From: Pelodera strongyloides
Taxonomy: Eukaryota; Nematoda; Chromadorea; Rhabditida; Rhabditidae
Assembly: GCA_036852015.1 (NCBI GenBank)
Contig: JAANDG010000192.1
Coordinates: 62,001-126,000 of the forward strand
Length of the DNA stretch: 64,000 nucleotides
Direction of reading: 5' to 3'
Under the pieces are notes generated by a model, which worked only from the letters and a program-made list of their open reading frames with translations, made no database searches and was not told where the DNA came from. Below are positions 10,776 through 37,394 of the stretch, piece after piece. Numbering within the stretch: position 1 is the first letter of the stretch; every line of letters starts with the position of its first letter. A program made the translations under genes and the position numbers.

Positions 10776-12543
10776 ATGGTGTTCCGGTTTTTTATTCGAA
10801 AAGCCTTCATGTCCGATGCAGCGGTTCCAGTTGTTGAAGTAAGCTTTCACATATTTCGACTTTAATAACATTCTACTTCCGAATAAGTTTAGATTAGTCT
10901 GAAAATGATGTGCAGCCAGGATGGCGCTTCGAAAAACTGGGCGCGCTGTCCCTGCACGCTGCGAACGGCCCTTATTTTGACACAGTGCCTGAAAATACTT
11001 TTACGTTCAGGTTCAGAACTGTACAGTTGATACAGCTGTTCCATTCGATGCAACAAAAAGTATACATTGCAATGCAGCAGTGTATCGTAGAACTGTGTAC
11101 TGTTGGTAAAGGACGTATTGACATTATTGAATTGAGTTGACGTTGTCTTACTGCTTAGTTTAGGCCAAGTCTGGATCACAGGAGCGGAAGAAGGATCATT
11201 TATCTGCCGAGCAGCTGAGCCGCACCAAGGAGAACAGCGCCCGCTTCAGTGGGGTTAGTCATTTTAAAAATTTTGTTTTACGCATTTACGCTTCAAGAGC
11301 GTGCACCTTTATTCAAAGGAGTTCAAAGTACAATTTCAAGGGTTTGCTTATGACATGTTCCGCAGAGGTCCTGAGCAGTAGGCGACGAGTTCCAGATGAC
11401 AAATTGCTCGACGTCGGGCTAGGGCCAGGAGGGATCGCCCATGGTTCCCTCGCCTGGTGGTGTTTTCAAAGGTGTCACGGGCCGGAATCGAACTCGGGTC
11501 GATTCCGGCCCGTGAATCATCGGGTCATTTATGTTCTCTAGTTCTCTTTCAATTAATTGGGCTATCACGCCAAGTTTCGCTCAACTACATGAATTTCGGA
11601 TAGCTTTCGGAGATGATCAAAACCAATCCAGAGATGGTTCGGGGGTGATTTTACCCACCAATTTATACATTTAATTCATAGCCAGTTCTAAAATCTTCTT
11701 TCATTGATATGTGTAAAATGTAATTGTTGTGGTTATCCATCCCCCGAACGAAAGGCAAATATACTCGACAATTTTTCGGACGGTTAGGATAAAGAAAGCA
11801 TAGCTTGAATGTGTGCGCATCCGCAAATAAACATAACTTGGAAGGAAAATCTACAAATCTATATTCTAGATTCCCGCTATTCCGTCTGACATTGGATACA
11901 ATGCCGGCAAAGAAGTGACTGGAAAGGTTGGTTTTATATATTGGTCTTAATATTGTTATGCTCATTTTCGTTTGGATGATGGGAGTTGTGAGTATCAGAT
12001 AGTACAATAAACGTAAAAAAAAAGTTGGATTGTAGCTGATAAGTTGATGGTTACTTAACTTATTAAGTTTCAATTTGTTGGATTCATGGTGCTATTTTCA
12101 GAAACAAACTGGAGTTGTTTCCAAGGCAGTCTCAAACCCAGTAGTCATCATTGGCATGGGATTGACCACAATTGCCCTTCTGGGAATGTTCAAGAAATCG
12201 ATTAAGGGAGACCGTATGGGTGCGCAGAGATATATGCAGTGAGCTTTCAGATATTTCCACTTACTTTTCTTTCTTGCAAAGCAATTTGCCATTTTTTTTC
12301 GTACATTTTATCACCCTTGTTTTGTTTCACGCATGTTCATTAATATAAATTCAGAATTCAGATGTAATGGCTTCCGAAGGTGGTTGATGCTTGCTACGAA
12401 TCAATTTATGTAATAGATTCATTTTCTCATCAAGAATTTATTTCTACTATAGGTACCGTATCATGGCACAGTTCTTCACTGTCACAGCCCTGGTGGCTGG
12501 AGTCACATGGTTTTCTTCTCAGGACGACACGCCACCCAAGTAG
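10776..12543 (+). CDS. HIG1-domain mitochondrial inner-membrane protein
   Basis: Four coding exons, 10776-10838, 11164-11253, 12102-12238 and 12453-12543, give 126 residues with continuous phase. A polar leader (MVFRFFIRKAFMSD...) precedes a charged linker and two hydrophobic hairpin segments: NPVVIIGMGLTTIALLGMF and MAQFFTVTALVAGVTWF. The loop carries QRYMQYRIMAQ, close to the HIG1 signature (I/Q)x3(R/H)xRx3Q but with Gln where Arg/His is usual. This is as in type-2 HIG1 proteins. Members (HIGD1/HIGD2, yeast Rcf1) bind respiratory complexes III and IV and help assemble supercomplexes under hypoxia or stress. The start is the first in-frame ATG after a probable acceptor at 10746; an untranslated upstream exon is possible. 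Intron 2 contains a perfect 16-bp hairpin made of tRNA-like B-box sequence. Confidence 0.85.
11476..11514. repeat. Perfect 16-bp inverted repeat with B-box-like arms
   Basis: The arms are 11476-11491 and 11499-11514, with a 7-nt loop. Each strand reads TCGATTCCGGCCCGTG at its 3' arm, resembling the T-arm/B-box end of a tRNA. It looks like a head-to-head remnant of tRNA-derived sequence inside intron 2 of the HIG1 gene. Confidence 0.7.
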
Positions 12544-13454
12544 TAATTCTTATTTTCGATATTGTAGGTTTATCTGCTATGCGTATCTGTTGTTGTAATA
12601 ATTTTAGCCGGTTGGCCATCTACCCGTAGAATTTGTTAAATTTAAACCTGAAAGTTTGTCCGAAAACCTTCAGTGATTTTACCAACTTCGCTAAGCGTCG
12701 TCGGTGTTTTTTTTTGTATGTGCGTCCGCTTCAAGCCTAAGCTAACCTACACTACCTAGCTCCCCTTTTATATCTGTAAAACAGAAATACGGGTCATAGG
12801 TATTCTTTAGGAACAGTGGTGTGCGTCTAAAATTTGCATATAATGACGATAACAGTTACCTTAGTGTTGTGTGTAGTATTTTTCGCCATTCTTAGGGTTT
12901 CTAGGTATGTAATGCCAATTTATACCTGTATGTTGTGCGTTGTGCCGTAGGAGTAGGAAGCGTCAGGCATACTTCGGTGTTTCTCTTCGTTATCGTTAAT
13001 TGCTGTTTCATTGTTAAATGCAATGTTAGCGTGTTGCTGTAATGTGTTATGTGCAATTAGAACTCTTACTCTTCATTGGGAATGGCTGTAAGCTGTGATA
13101 CTTTAACTGTTTTAACGAATCCGGTAGGCCTTGTGGTGTAGTGGTCGTATGGTGATAGACTTATAGAATTTAATCGTTCTTTAGTAACCGGTGCGCATTT
13201 GCTTTGTCTTTCTTTTGAAGGTATAATGTTTAGAATTGCTTCGTTTTGCAACCGAAATAAAGTTATATTATGTGCATTGTTATTCGGATTTTGCGTCCTT
13301 TCGCTTATGTACCTTTTATTCTTTATTATTATATATTTGACGTTGCTCTGTTATCGAATTGATGTTCTTGTTCTTCTGTTTTGTGTTGTGAACTAAAAGA
13401 TCCTGGTACTAGAGGGATCGTAAGATTTCCCCCTTTTTCAAAACTCGAACTATC

Positions 13455-14245
13455 TCGTCATCGCAATGTGTTTTGAACCACATCGCTGTGTTTTGCACCA
13501 AAACCACCTACTGTGATTAGGTGAAAAGTATAATCATGTAACTTCTTTCAACATCTTACCACGCTGTTTTGCGTTCTCGGAAAACACCGTGACAATGTGT
13601 AACTTCGTTCAACATCTTACCACGCTGTTTCGTGTTCGCAGGAAACACCGTGGCTAGGTGTAACTTCGTTCAACATCTTACCACGCGGTTTTTTTGTTGG
13701 CAGAAAACACCGTGGCAAGATGCAACTTCGTGCAATATCTTTCCACGCTGTTTTTCATTCACGAAAACACCGTGGCAGGGTGTAATCATGTAACTTCTTT
13801 CAACATCTTACCACGCTGTTTTGCGTTCTCGGAAAACACCTTGACAAGGTGTAACTTCGTTCAACATCTTACCACGCTGTTTCGTGTTCACAGGAAACAC
13901 CGTGGCTAGGTGTGCTTCGTTCAACATCTTACCACGCGGTTTTTCGTTGGCAGAAAACACCGTGGCAAGATGTAGCTTCGTGCAATATCTTACCACGCTG
14001 TTTTTCATTCACGAAAAACACCGTGGCAGGGTGTAATCATGTAACTTCTTTCAACATCTTAACACGCTGTTTTGCGTTCTCGGAAAACACCATGACAAGA
14101 CAAGGTGTAACTTCGTTCAACATCTTACCACGCTGTTTCGTGTTCGCACTGTTCGCAGGAAACACCGTGGCTAGGTGTGACTTCGTTCAACATCTTACCA
14201 CGCTGTTTTTCATTCGCAAGGAGCACTCGGCAAGATGCATGGAAA
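13455..14245. repeat. Higher-order satellite of hairpin-forming ~62-bp units
   Basis: About eleven units share CTTCGTTCAACATCTTACCA, then CGCTGTTT, a variable 10-15-nt core, and AAACACCGTGGCAAGGTGT. Four unit types (cores GCGTTCTCGG, GTGTTCGCAG, GTTGGCAG, CATTCACG) repeat in fixed order. The first type starts at 13539, 13791 and 14042, giving a ~251-bp block. Within each unit, CACGCTGTTT and AAACACCGTG form an imperfect hairpin. The array is intergenic, between the HIG1 and DENND5 genes. Frames reading ENTVARC-like peptides through it are artefacts of the repeat. Confidence 0.85.
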
Positions 14246-14599
14246 GCGAACCGCCTTGAACGATTTTTTGGGTGATTTGGGTCAGTTTCGTGTTTCCTAA
14301 ACATCTCTTAAATATTCTAAAACTCCACGTTCACTGTTCACGCCGTTCTATCTTTTCAATGATATGATCCTGGTTGGAAATTTACTAGCGTAGTAGTCGG
14401 CATTTGACGAACGGGACTGCTCCCTTTGGCACCAAGCCAAATTACATCGATCTCGACTGCAGGGAAGCACAGAGAAAATTACTATAATGTACGCCGACTG
14501 CCTAATAACGAAAATGAGGCGTTGGATTTACTTGATGCGAAAGTCTTTTTGCTATTCAGACTGATTTGGAAACTACCCTATAGAAAAACAGTAGGTGAA

Positions 14600-14793
14600 T
14601 ATAATGTGCACAGACCTTTAGCGCGAAATTCTAGCCCCTTTGGAAAATTTGCATATGATAAGCAAATCCTATGTATCCTATGCTAATTTTGTACAGTTGC
14701 CGTGGACGATCGTACAAAATTAGCATATTATACATAGGATTTGCTTATCATATGCAAATTTTCCAAAGGGGGTAGCATTTCGCTTTAAGCCTT
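14600..14793. mobile_element. Palindromic MITE ending in CGCTTTAA
   Basis: The arm from CCCCTTTGGAAAATTTGCAT through ATGATAAGCAAATCCTATGT is repeated in inverted orientation around a ~25-bp centre near 14700. The right end reads TAGCATTTCGCTTTAA. A relative of the right half lies at 47455-47575. No coding content. Confidence 0.75.
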
Positions 14794-15664
14794 TCAGCAC
14801 CTATGATTAGCATCTACATAAAAGTATTTTGGCCGTAGACGTAGGCGCCATATCCGTTATCGCCACTGATCACATTCCATGATTCACTCACCGTTAGTAA
14901 TTGATTATTTGGTGAATCAATAATGTGGTCGGAACGTGACTTGATAGTTTCGACAAGGAGTCTGCAGTTTCTTACACGTGTATTTCACTGAATCACTAAA
15001 GCAAAATGTGTTTGCTTCTAATGCTTCTTTGGTCCAGCAAGCAACTTTGTCGAAGGAAAGTCCATAGCTTCAGGCATATAACGTTGATAATTGTAAGAAA
15101 GAGGTAAAAAGCTGATATATTGTAGAAAATAAACAAATTAGCAAAAGATCGTGCATTTTGAATATCACAAGGAACGCGCAGATTCTGTCCCCGCCTTCGC
15201 CCTTTACTATTTGCATGCACACGATCATTTGTCTCGTCTCGTGTTTCCTTCCCTTTTATATCCGTAGGAAATTAGATACCTTTCTTGCTTAAATGTCAGC
15301 GCTATTTTCCATCTTATTATCTTGTTGAGGAGCTTCTTCCCGGAATTGTTTTTCATGCTTTCCTATTAGCTCGTCGGTTTCCTGTCTGATCGGTTGTATT
15401 GCTCTGCTATGTTTGTATATCAGTCAGTATAGTAATATCAGCTCTTTATTTACGCTTCATCGCTTCATCTTACTGCAATTTTGTATCCCGTCCGTGCATT
15501 TGCTCTGAATCAGCACGGCTGTTCTCGTTTTTTTTATTCATTTCGTAACAGTTCTAGCTAATGCTCCCAATTAACAATAGAAAACTATGAGTTTGTTGTT
15601 TTTTTCTATGGTTGCCGAAAGCGCGCCGTTAATTCCGAATTCTAACAGAAGATGAACGTTATTT

Positions 15665-15815
15665 TAAAGCGGTATAACATCCGGTTTTTGAAACGTATGT
15701 TTCACGCTGTATTCTCATTTCCCATGCCCATGTAGTGCGTGCAAAAATAACTGCCGGTTTTTTCGTATAATTATATATTAATTGCATATGGGAATCCACG
15801 TTTCAAAAACCGACC
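15665..15815. mobile_element. Degraded copy of the TTAAAGCGAAATACCGG MITE family
   Basis: The left part reads TTTTAAAGCGGTATAACATC then CGGTTTTTGAAACG. A matching right part, CGTTTCAAAAACCGACCG, ends near 15813. It is diverged from the clear copies at 19753, 50411 and 57061, and lies immediately before the first DENND5 coding exon. Confidence 0.5.
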
Positions 15816-15880
15816 GTTGTACTCTTTTCTCATTATTATTTTTCAGATGTTTGGGTGAATTAGATAGAAAAATTCCCGAA

Positions 15881-30746
<14,866 letters not shown>

Positions 30747-32935
30747 GCGCTGGATAGAATCGGCCTCAGCTTACCGAAATAACAGATCCTTGAAGATTTA
30801 GGATATTTTGTTTTGGAGTTATGTCGATGGTTTTTTGTTTTGTTTTACCAGACATTTTTAAAGGAATATTATCGAATTTTACGCTTTGGCGATTTGGCCC
30901 CGGTGTTTTAGATTTCTACTTCTTTTTACCGCAAGTTGCCTTTTTTACCTGCAGGATTGTTTTTATAAGTTTTTACAAAAGCAATAAGCATTTTGTGTGT
31001 TTGTATTTTTGAATATTATCGTTGCTTCATGTAGTTGTAGCTTATACTTATTTGTAGTTTGGTGCTTAGTATTAGATGATTGTGCTTAGTTTACGATTTT
31101 CTCCAGTGTAAAAGATCATGGTTTCTTGAACAGTGCGGATAGCAGGGTCTTCTCGGTTATGGTCCTAAAAATTGAATCTTATCTCATTAAAATTTCTTGA
31201 GTTGAGCCCTACCTCTCACGTCGATCAGTCAGACGTCAAGTAGTCAAGTCAATATTAGAACCAGGTGCGTGCCGTTGCTTACACTTACGATTAGACTGAT
31301 TTTGCCAGAATCTCCATATCTTAATATTTTAACTTTTAAACAATTAGTTACACTTAAGACGAGCTTCTCCCCGATTTGTTGCACTGCGACCGTAGTCAAC
31401 ATTGTACACGATGCGCTTTATATTATCTCTCGTTTTCATCTCGTTTACGTGTAATCTTTATTTGATCAGTTGCATGGGAATAATGCTTTGCCACTGTGTT
31501 GTGTCACCACGGCACATGGTTTGGTTCCTTTTGTTACGGAGGGGATGTCTCTCTTTAACTCTCTCTCTCTCTTTTCTGTCTCTCTTTCTCTCTCTGTCTC
31601 TTCTCTCTCCCTCTCTCTCTTTTCTCTCTCCTCTCTCTCTTTTCTCTCTCCTCTCTCTCATCCTCTATTTCTGGTCATTCCCTTTTTTGCATAAACTTCT
31701 TTAGAGTGCGCCGCGTTTAGATCGTTAAGTTGTCGTTCGAACCTCCTCATTTGTCTTTTATAACTGGGAATTTGGATTCTAAATTCTAAGGATTGTCAGT
31801 GAGAACAATCATTGTGCCGAAGTTTAGAAATATTGAAAATGTTTGGTTGCTTAGTAATTCCTTTCCTTCTTAGCTGCCGCGATGCGCGTTACTCTAGACT
31901 TAAAATATTGAGTATATGAGTATGATTCTAGATATTTCTTTAGTTCAGTTCAAAGTGCAATTTCGCATGCTTTTGCAAATTTGTAAACATAGAGCGGGAA
32001 TGAGTGAGAGGCTGAAAATTGAGCATATTCTAATGCACTTTAGTCCCCGACTTATTCTGTCGCATTGTTATCGAAACCGTGATTTTAGTAGTGAAGTTTT
32101 CGGTTTTTACAATTATTGTATTTCATAAGATTGGCAGTTGCTTCTCCTATTTCGTTGTCTACTTTTTGTAAGCATAAGTTTCGTATGCATTTAGTTGAGG
32201 TGCTGTTTTAAGTCATTCGCATGTGGTGGTTTTACATCGTTTTTTTAAAAGTTTGTAAACAAGTACCTATACCTATCTAATATTGTGATTATGCCCAGTC
32301 AGTATTAAATTGCAGTGTTTTTGTCCCCTAAGGTTACGATAATAGTTTCTGTATCATTGTTTTAATAATTCTAACAATAAGAATAAGAGATGCATAGTTT
32401 TTTTTTTGAAACTTGTTAAAAAGTACCTTTTCCCTTAGCTAATGCTCTATTCTCACCTGTAGCTGAGTTGTACTAAGAATTTGCCCCTTATAGTTATTAG
32501 TGTTCGCTAGTTTCGGAAGTATTGTTTTACACGCCATGACCATTATGTAGTCCTATACTTTCAGGTGCCTATCTTTAGTTTGTTTTGAATAGATATATAC
32601 GTACTCATCATTTAATTGAATATGGGGATCTACGGTTTAACCAACCGTTAGTCCCACACCCCAATTGACTTTATTTGCGATGGTTTGCTTATATTTTGGG
32701 ATAATTCGCGCATTTTTCTCCACAAACTACTTTCATTATATCACCTACTATACTAACATCTTGTCCAATAATGCTCTTTCATGTTTTTAATGTTTTGCAG
32801 CTTTTCAAGTTTTTTTATGTACATAGAAAAGATTCGCATTTTGTACTTTTTTTGATTACGAATTTATGACTGTAGTATGTTCGGAGAGCCAATGTGTTTT
32901 CATTGTAGTCGTGCAATAAAAACTCTTTTCATGAA
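30747..32935 (+). other. Probable DENND5 3' UTR with AATAAA at 32915
   Basis: No exon-like reading frame follows the DENND5 stop. The stretch is T-rich, with a CT-repeat at 31558-31665. AATAAA at 32915-32920 with a following T-rich segment is the best cleavage signal. The next gene starts at 33733. The remainder, 32936-33732, shows nothing beyond a short TCTC run near 33350. Confidence 0.4.
31558..31665. repeat. CT-rich simple repeat
   Basis: TCTC runs broken by TTT and TGT. Low-complexity only; similar purine/pyrimidine tracts are at 54985-55075 and 61530-61622. Confidence 0.9.
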
Positions 32936-33732
32936 CCGTTTTGTGGGATTTATTCATAAACACACAGTTTTACGTGTTTTCGAGATTGTGGTTTTCCAAC
33001 CCACGATGTTGTATTGTGAATTTGTGCCTTTATATTTTATGTTTATAATTTAATGTTTATATGGTGTTTTGTGAATTAACTCTTCTTATTCATAGTCGTA
33101 GTTTGTTCCCTTTCGAATTCTCTTGTAGAATTTGTGTCTTGAAAATCATGTATTTTCCGATAATTTGACGTATTTAAGTTTCTGTATACGAACACGGTAT
33201 TGGGCGGGTTTTGCAAAATTGAGCATGTTTCAAGTAGTCTTTGAATACACAGGTGTGGGCTATGGCTAATGGTCTATACCCAAATACAATCAAATCTTTG
33301 ATTATTACGAACATAACATAACGATTCAGGGGATCTTTTTTATTATGTTCTCTCTCTCTCTCTCTTTTTGATCATGTTTGTACAGACCTTCGAATATGTG
33401 CTGAATGCGTGGCATAGAAGTATTGACTTTTTAAAATATTACCGTGTACATGATTTGTATTGTACGGATGAGTAATTACCGTTTAGATCATAAACGTTAT
33501 GTATTAGCGTGATAAATAATAGACTACGACTTAGTGTTTATTGATCATTAACTAATTGAATTGCATTCCCGGGGGTTATAGCTGTTCGCTGATGTTCTAG
33601 AAGAAGTTTGAATTATCCCTGCGATTTATTCGTTGATTAATTATTAACCTTTTTTAACTTTCTTCGTCTTCTGATTCTTTTTTGTGTTATTTCTTTGTTA
33701 TTTATTCTTTTTCTTGATTTCATTGAATTCAG

Positions 33733-36563
33733 ATGGAGGAGCCCCAGGCATCACTGTGGAAGCGGGGTCTGGCTGCCGTGTTTTTCGGAGTCTCCAGTAT
33801 TTTGGTGGTCTTCGTCAATAAAATTCTACTGACTAATTTCAAGTGAGCCTTGCTTCGAGTAGATTTTATGTTATTGTTTTCTCATTGTTTGGTATTGGCG
33901 CGCTCTTTGAATAATGACATATAAGCGAGTCGATTTTATAAGTAGGATTGTTATGTTTCTGTATTTTTATTCGACTATCGATTGATCCAGGTTCCCCTCG
34001 TATCTCTCGGTGGGTGTTGGTCAGATGGCAGCCACAGTGATCATCCTCTACGTTGCCAGCATGTTGAAGGTGGTCAGCTTCCCGAGGTTGGACAGCAGTA
34101 TACCGCGGAAGGTATGGTACTTAGAGGTTTTATCTAGGTTACTGTAAGCTGCAAATTTCCTAAGCGCCGTACTGTAGTTTGTAGATTATTGGTTATTGTG
34201 TGGCAAATTATCTTTAAATACCTACTGTAGTTGGTAGGCTTTAACTAGCTATTTTCTATGATATGGTTAGGTGGAAGCTTAGAACTAATCGTATGGCAGT
34301 TGTTTGAACTAGACGTGGGAGGGAGTTTCTGGTTTGTAATTAGTAATTGAACCTTTCAACTTTCAGATTTTCCCATTGCCGCTTATTTATGTGCTCAACT
34401 TGGTCACGGGACTCGGAGGAACGAAAGCTATCAAGTAAGTTGTTAGTTACTGTTTAGTGATTAAACAAATGAAAGACTTGATGTTCCGTGTGGTCCACAA
34501 ACGACAGACACTTATGTGATCGTGTTCGAACAGTGTAGACTTTAGTCATTATAGATACTTGAAGATTTTCTGAAACATTGTACTGAACCACCCTTGTGTA
34601 AATGAGCACGCATCTTGAAGTGTAAAGATTTAATTGTGTTGTACATATGTATTATGTTCAGCCTTCCGATGTTCACGGTGCTCCGTCGCTTCTCCATCTT
34701 GATGACGATGATTTTGGAATTTTATATTTTAGAGTGAGTAGACTTGTTTCAGTGGTACTTCGTACTTTTTAGTTTTTCATTTCCATTAGGGTTTAGAGAT
34801 CTTACTTGAAACTGCAGCGTGAAGGTATGCGATCCATCAGCCATTTTGGAGCTGTAGTGATTCTTTTCTTTGATTTTGATCATACGAAGTAGAAATATTT
34901 AGAATCATGCGAAGTAGAAATATTTAGAATCATACGAAGTAGAAATATTTAGTAGTTTCATATAATTTGTCCTTTTGCAGTGTTCGGTCCACTTTCGCCG
35001 TCCGTCTTTCTGTGGGTCTGATGATCGCTGGTTCGATCATTGCAGCTCTATACGATTTAGCCTTTGATTCATACGGGTGAACAGTTTGGATATTTTCGTA
35101 AACCATTTAATAGTGTGTTACATCTCCATCGCTCTTGATTGGCGCAGTGCCCTAGACTGGTGTTTGTCAGGTGTGATCTGTGATAATGTGGTTGTCTGTA
35201 TTGTATTAGTTGAATAGCATCACTCTTGCAGGTACACGATGATCCTCCTCAATGATGTTTTCACTGCCGCCTATGGAGTGTACAGTAAACAGAAATTGGA
35301 CGCCAAGGTATTTGGAATTAGTTTTGGTTTTGAATTTAAATATGCTAGGTGGAGAGGAAGTGAGTGGAATAAGGAATACGAAACTGGAGGTGTGTGTGTG
35401 TCACAAAGTTTTGTATATTCCTGTGATGATCATGAATAAGTTGATTGCTTAGGATCTCGGCAAGTATGGAATCCTCTACTACAATTGCTTGTTCATGTTG
35501 CCGCCTGCCGTTTGCCTTCTTGTTTACACGGGAGAATTAGATAAGGTGTGGTTTATGACTACATCTAGTTTTGCCAAACTTAAATATTTCCTTTAGTTGT
35601 TTTAGCGTAAACGTGTGTCTAACTTCATATCAATACAATAGTATTACCTTTATAAACATAGAATATCTTTATTTTCAGGCACTTTTGTATGTGCAATCGG
35701 AAGAAATGACGCAGACTGTTTGGACCTGTTTCTGTATTTCTTGTATTTGTGGGTGGGTATCGATTTTTGTTGTTTACTCTTAGTTTCACTGATATACGTC
35801 CGTAATCTCAGTACATGCATGAGGATAGTTCTGCCAAGTCACGACTTATCGGATGTACATAATGGTTAATTTTCCCTTCCATACAATCAATTTGCAGATT
35901 CGTCCTCAATTACTCGCAATTGCTATGCACACACTTCAACTCTGCACTGACCACAACTTGTGTTGGACCTATCAAGGTAATGGTTACACCTTTATTTCGA
36001 CCTTTCACCAGAGGCCATATTCACCACACTGAATTACCCGTGGTGAATTCCCCGTCTTTTTCTCTGCGTGTCTCACATTAGAATGCTATTTTCTGTCCCC
36101 AGGGACTATTCCCCCGAGGGAGTCGGAGTGGTGAATATGGTCTCAGGTTTCCTATTCCTTACAGAGTAGTTTGTAGAATGAGGGAGAGGCGAATTCGCTA
36201 TCGGTTTAGTTGGAAGCGAATTTTCGGGATCCAAACACGACGGACGGTACAATTAAGCAGTTTATCATATATTCTTATAGAACCTCTTCGTCACGTACGC
36301 TGGAATGTTCAGCAGCGGAGATTATGTGTTCTCTTGGACCAACTTTACCGGTATTAATGTCAGGTAAGTATTGATTGGTATCGAAACAATGGTAATTATG
36401 CAATTAGCAGGGAAATGAGACAATGGTCAGAGAGTAGGGTTTCCTTTTCAGCGTCCTCGGCAGTATACTGTACACGTACGTCACTTTCCGCACGAAGGCG
36501 CAGAAGACTCGACTGATCACCGTAAACCCGAATACGAAGATTGAACGACAGCCACTTATTTGA
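33733..36563 (+). CDS. Nucleotide-sugar transporter, SLC35D / SQV-7 family
   Basis: Eleven exons, 33733-33842, 33991-34111, 34367-34434, 34662-34733, 34981-35076, 35232-35307, 35453-35545, 35679-35752, 35898-35976, 36281-36363, 36452-36563, give 327 residues with continuous phase. The ATG follows a TTCAG, which could also be a trans-splice or 5' UTR acceptor. Landmarks are typical of SLC35D: VFFGVSSILVVFVNKILLTN in helix 1, LNLVTGLGGTKAINLPMF, then TVLRRFSIL, GYTMILLNDVFTAAYGVYSK, YYNCLFMLPP, FNSALTTTCVGPIKN and a basic cytosolic tail. Ten hydrophobic segments are expected. The family exchanges UDP-sugars (UDP-GlcA, UDP-GalNAc and related) for UMP across Golgi/ER membranes, feeding glycosaminoglycan synthesis. 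The exact substrate cannot be read from sequence. One intron carries a MITE and another three copies of a 25-bp repeat. Confidence 0.92.
34880..34952. repeat. 25-bp tandem repeat, three copies
   Basis: Unit TCATACGAAGTAGAAATATT plus TAGAA, repeated three times with a single A/G change in the middle copy. It sits in an SLC35D-type gene intron, ending about 28 bp before the acceptor of exon 5. Confidence 0.85.
36008..36150. mobile_element. MITE of the CTGAGRCCRTATTCACC family
   Basis: Ends AGAGGCCATATTCACCAC and GTGGTGAATATGGTCTCAGG. The interior matches the copy at 9607-9763. It lies in the transporter intron between exons 9 and 10. Confidence 0.85.
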
Positions 36564-37394
36564 GGTGTAACTTATTCAATTCGTCTTTTTATCGCGTTCC
36601 TCTCTTTGCTATCACGTCACAATTATCTCCTAGAGGCCCAGAGACCAAAAGTAAGTTATAGAAAACGTTCCGTATTGTTTAATCAGTTTAGTCAGATTTT
36701 TTCTCTGTACTCTATGCGAACTCTCGCTTTTTACTGCACTCCCTAACTGAACTTTCTTCCCATTTTACTCAATTCACTGCTACCCTTTTTATCATGTGCG
36801 TGTGCCATTTATACGCCAAATTTAATCGCGAAAAGTATTAATTTATTAATAACAGCATAAGCCCAGCTTTAATTAATGTATCCTTCGGAAGTGCACAAGT
36901 ATGACTATGACATTCATGTTTTTATAGATAGCATTTTTATGTGCCGTTTCTTTCACTTCTATGTACCCTTGCTTGTGTTTCTACGGATTGATTTCTTATT
37001 ACAAGTCACAAATGTGCCCTCTTGCGTGTTCACTTTTCATTACTGTGATGTTTAGGCCTTTAATTTCCAATTTTATTATCTTTGTGCATGCCCTCCTAAT
37101 GAATATAAAAACTGTGAATTTGGTGTGATAATTTTTCGAATGGTCGAATTTTAGTAAATAATTTATTACCAGTCTCTGATTAAAAATATAAATAGCATGC
37201 GATGAGGTACGGTAATCTTTAAGGAAGTGATCCGACAACAGATAAGGTGGTGTTTACCAACCAATAAAGTAGGAAGAGAACAAACTTAATTACACTGTTA
37301 TCAACTGCCGTACCTTGTAATTACAATTATAAACATTAATTATACATTTTTTGCAAGTGAAAGGCACCCGGAGACTGGATTGATCAATAAGGAG

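Noticed and set aside
13539..14245. CRISPR-like look of repeats with palindromes and variable cores
   Set aside because: The context is an intron-rich eukaryotic genome, the variable cores are only four recurring types in fixed order, and there are no cas genes. It is a satellite.
13694..14259. Open frames repeating ENTVARC/NILPRCF peptides
   Set aside because: They exist only because the satellite period is near a multiple of three; both strands are open alike.
31402..31704. Ser/Leu-rich hydrophobic frame
   Set aside because: Product of the CT-rich simple repeat in the probable DENND5 3' UTR.
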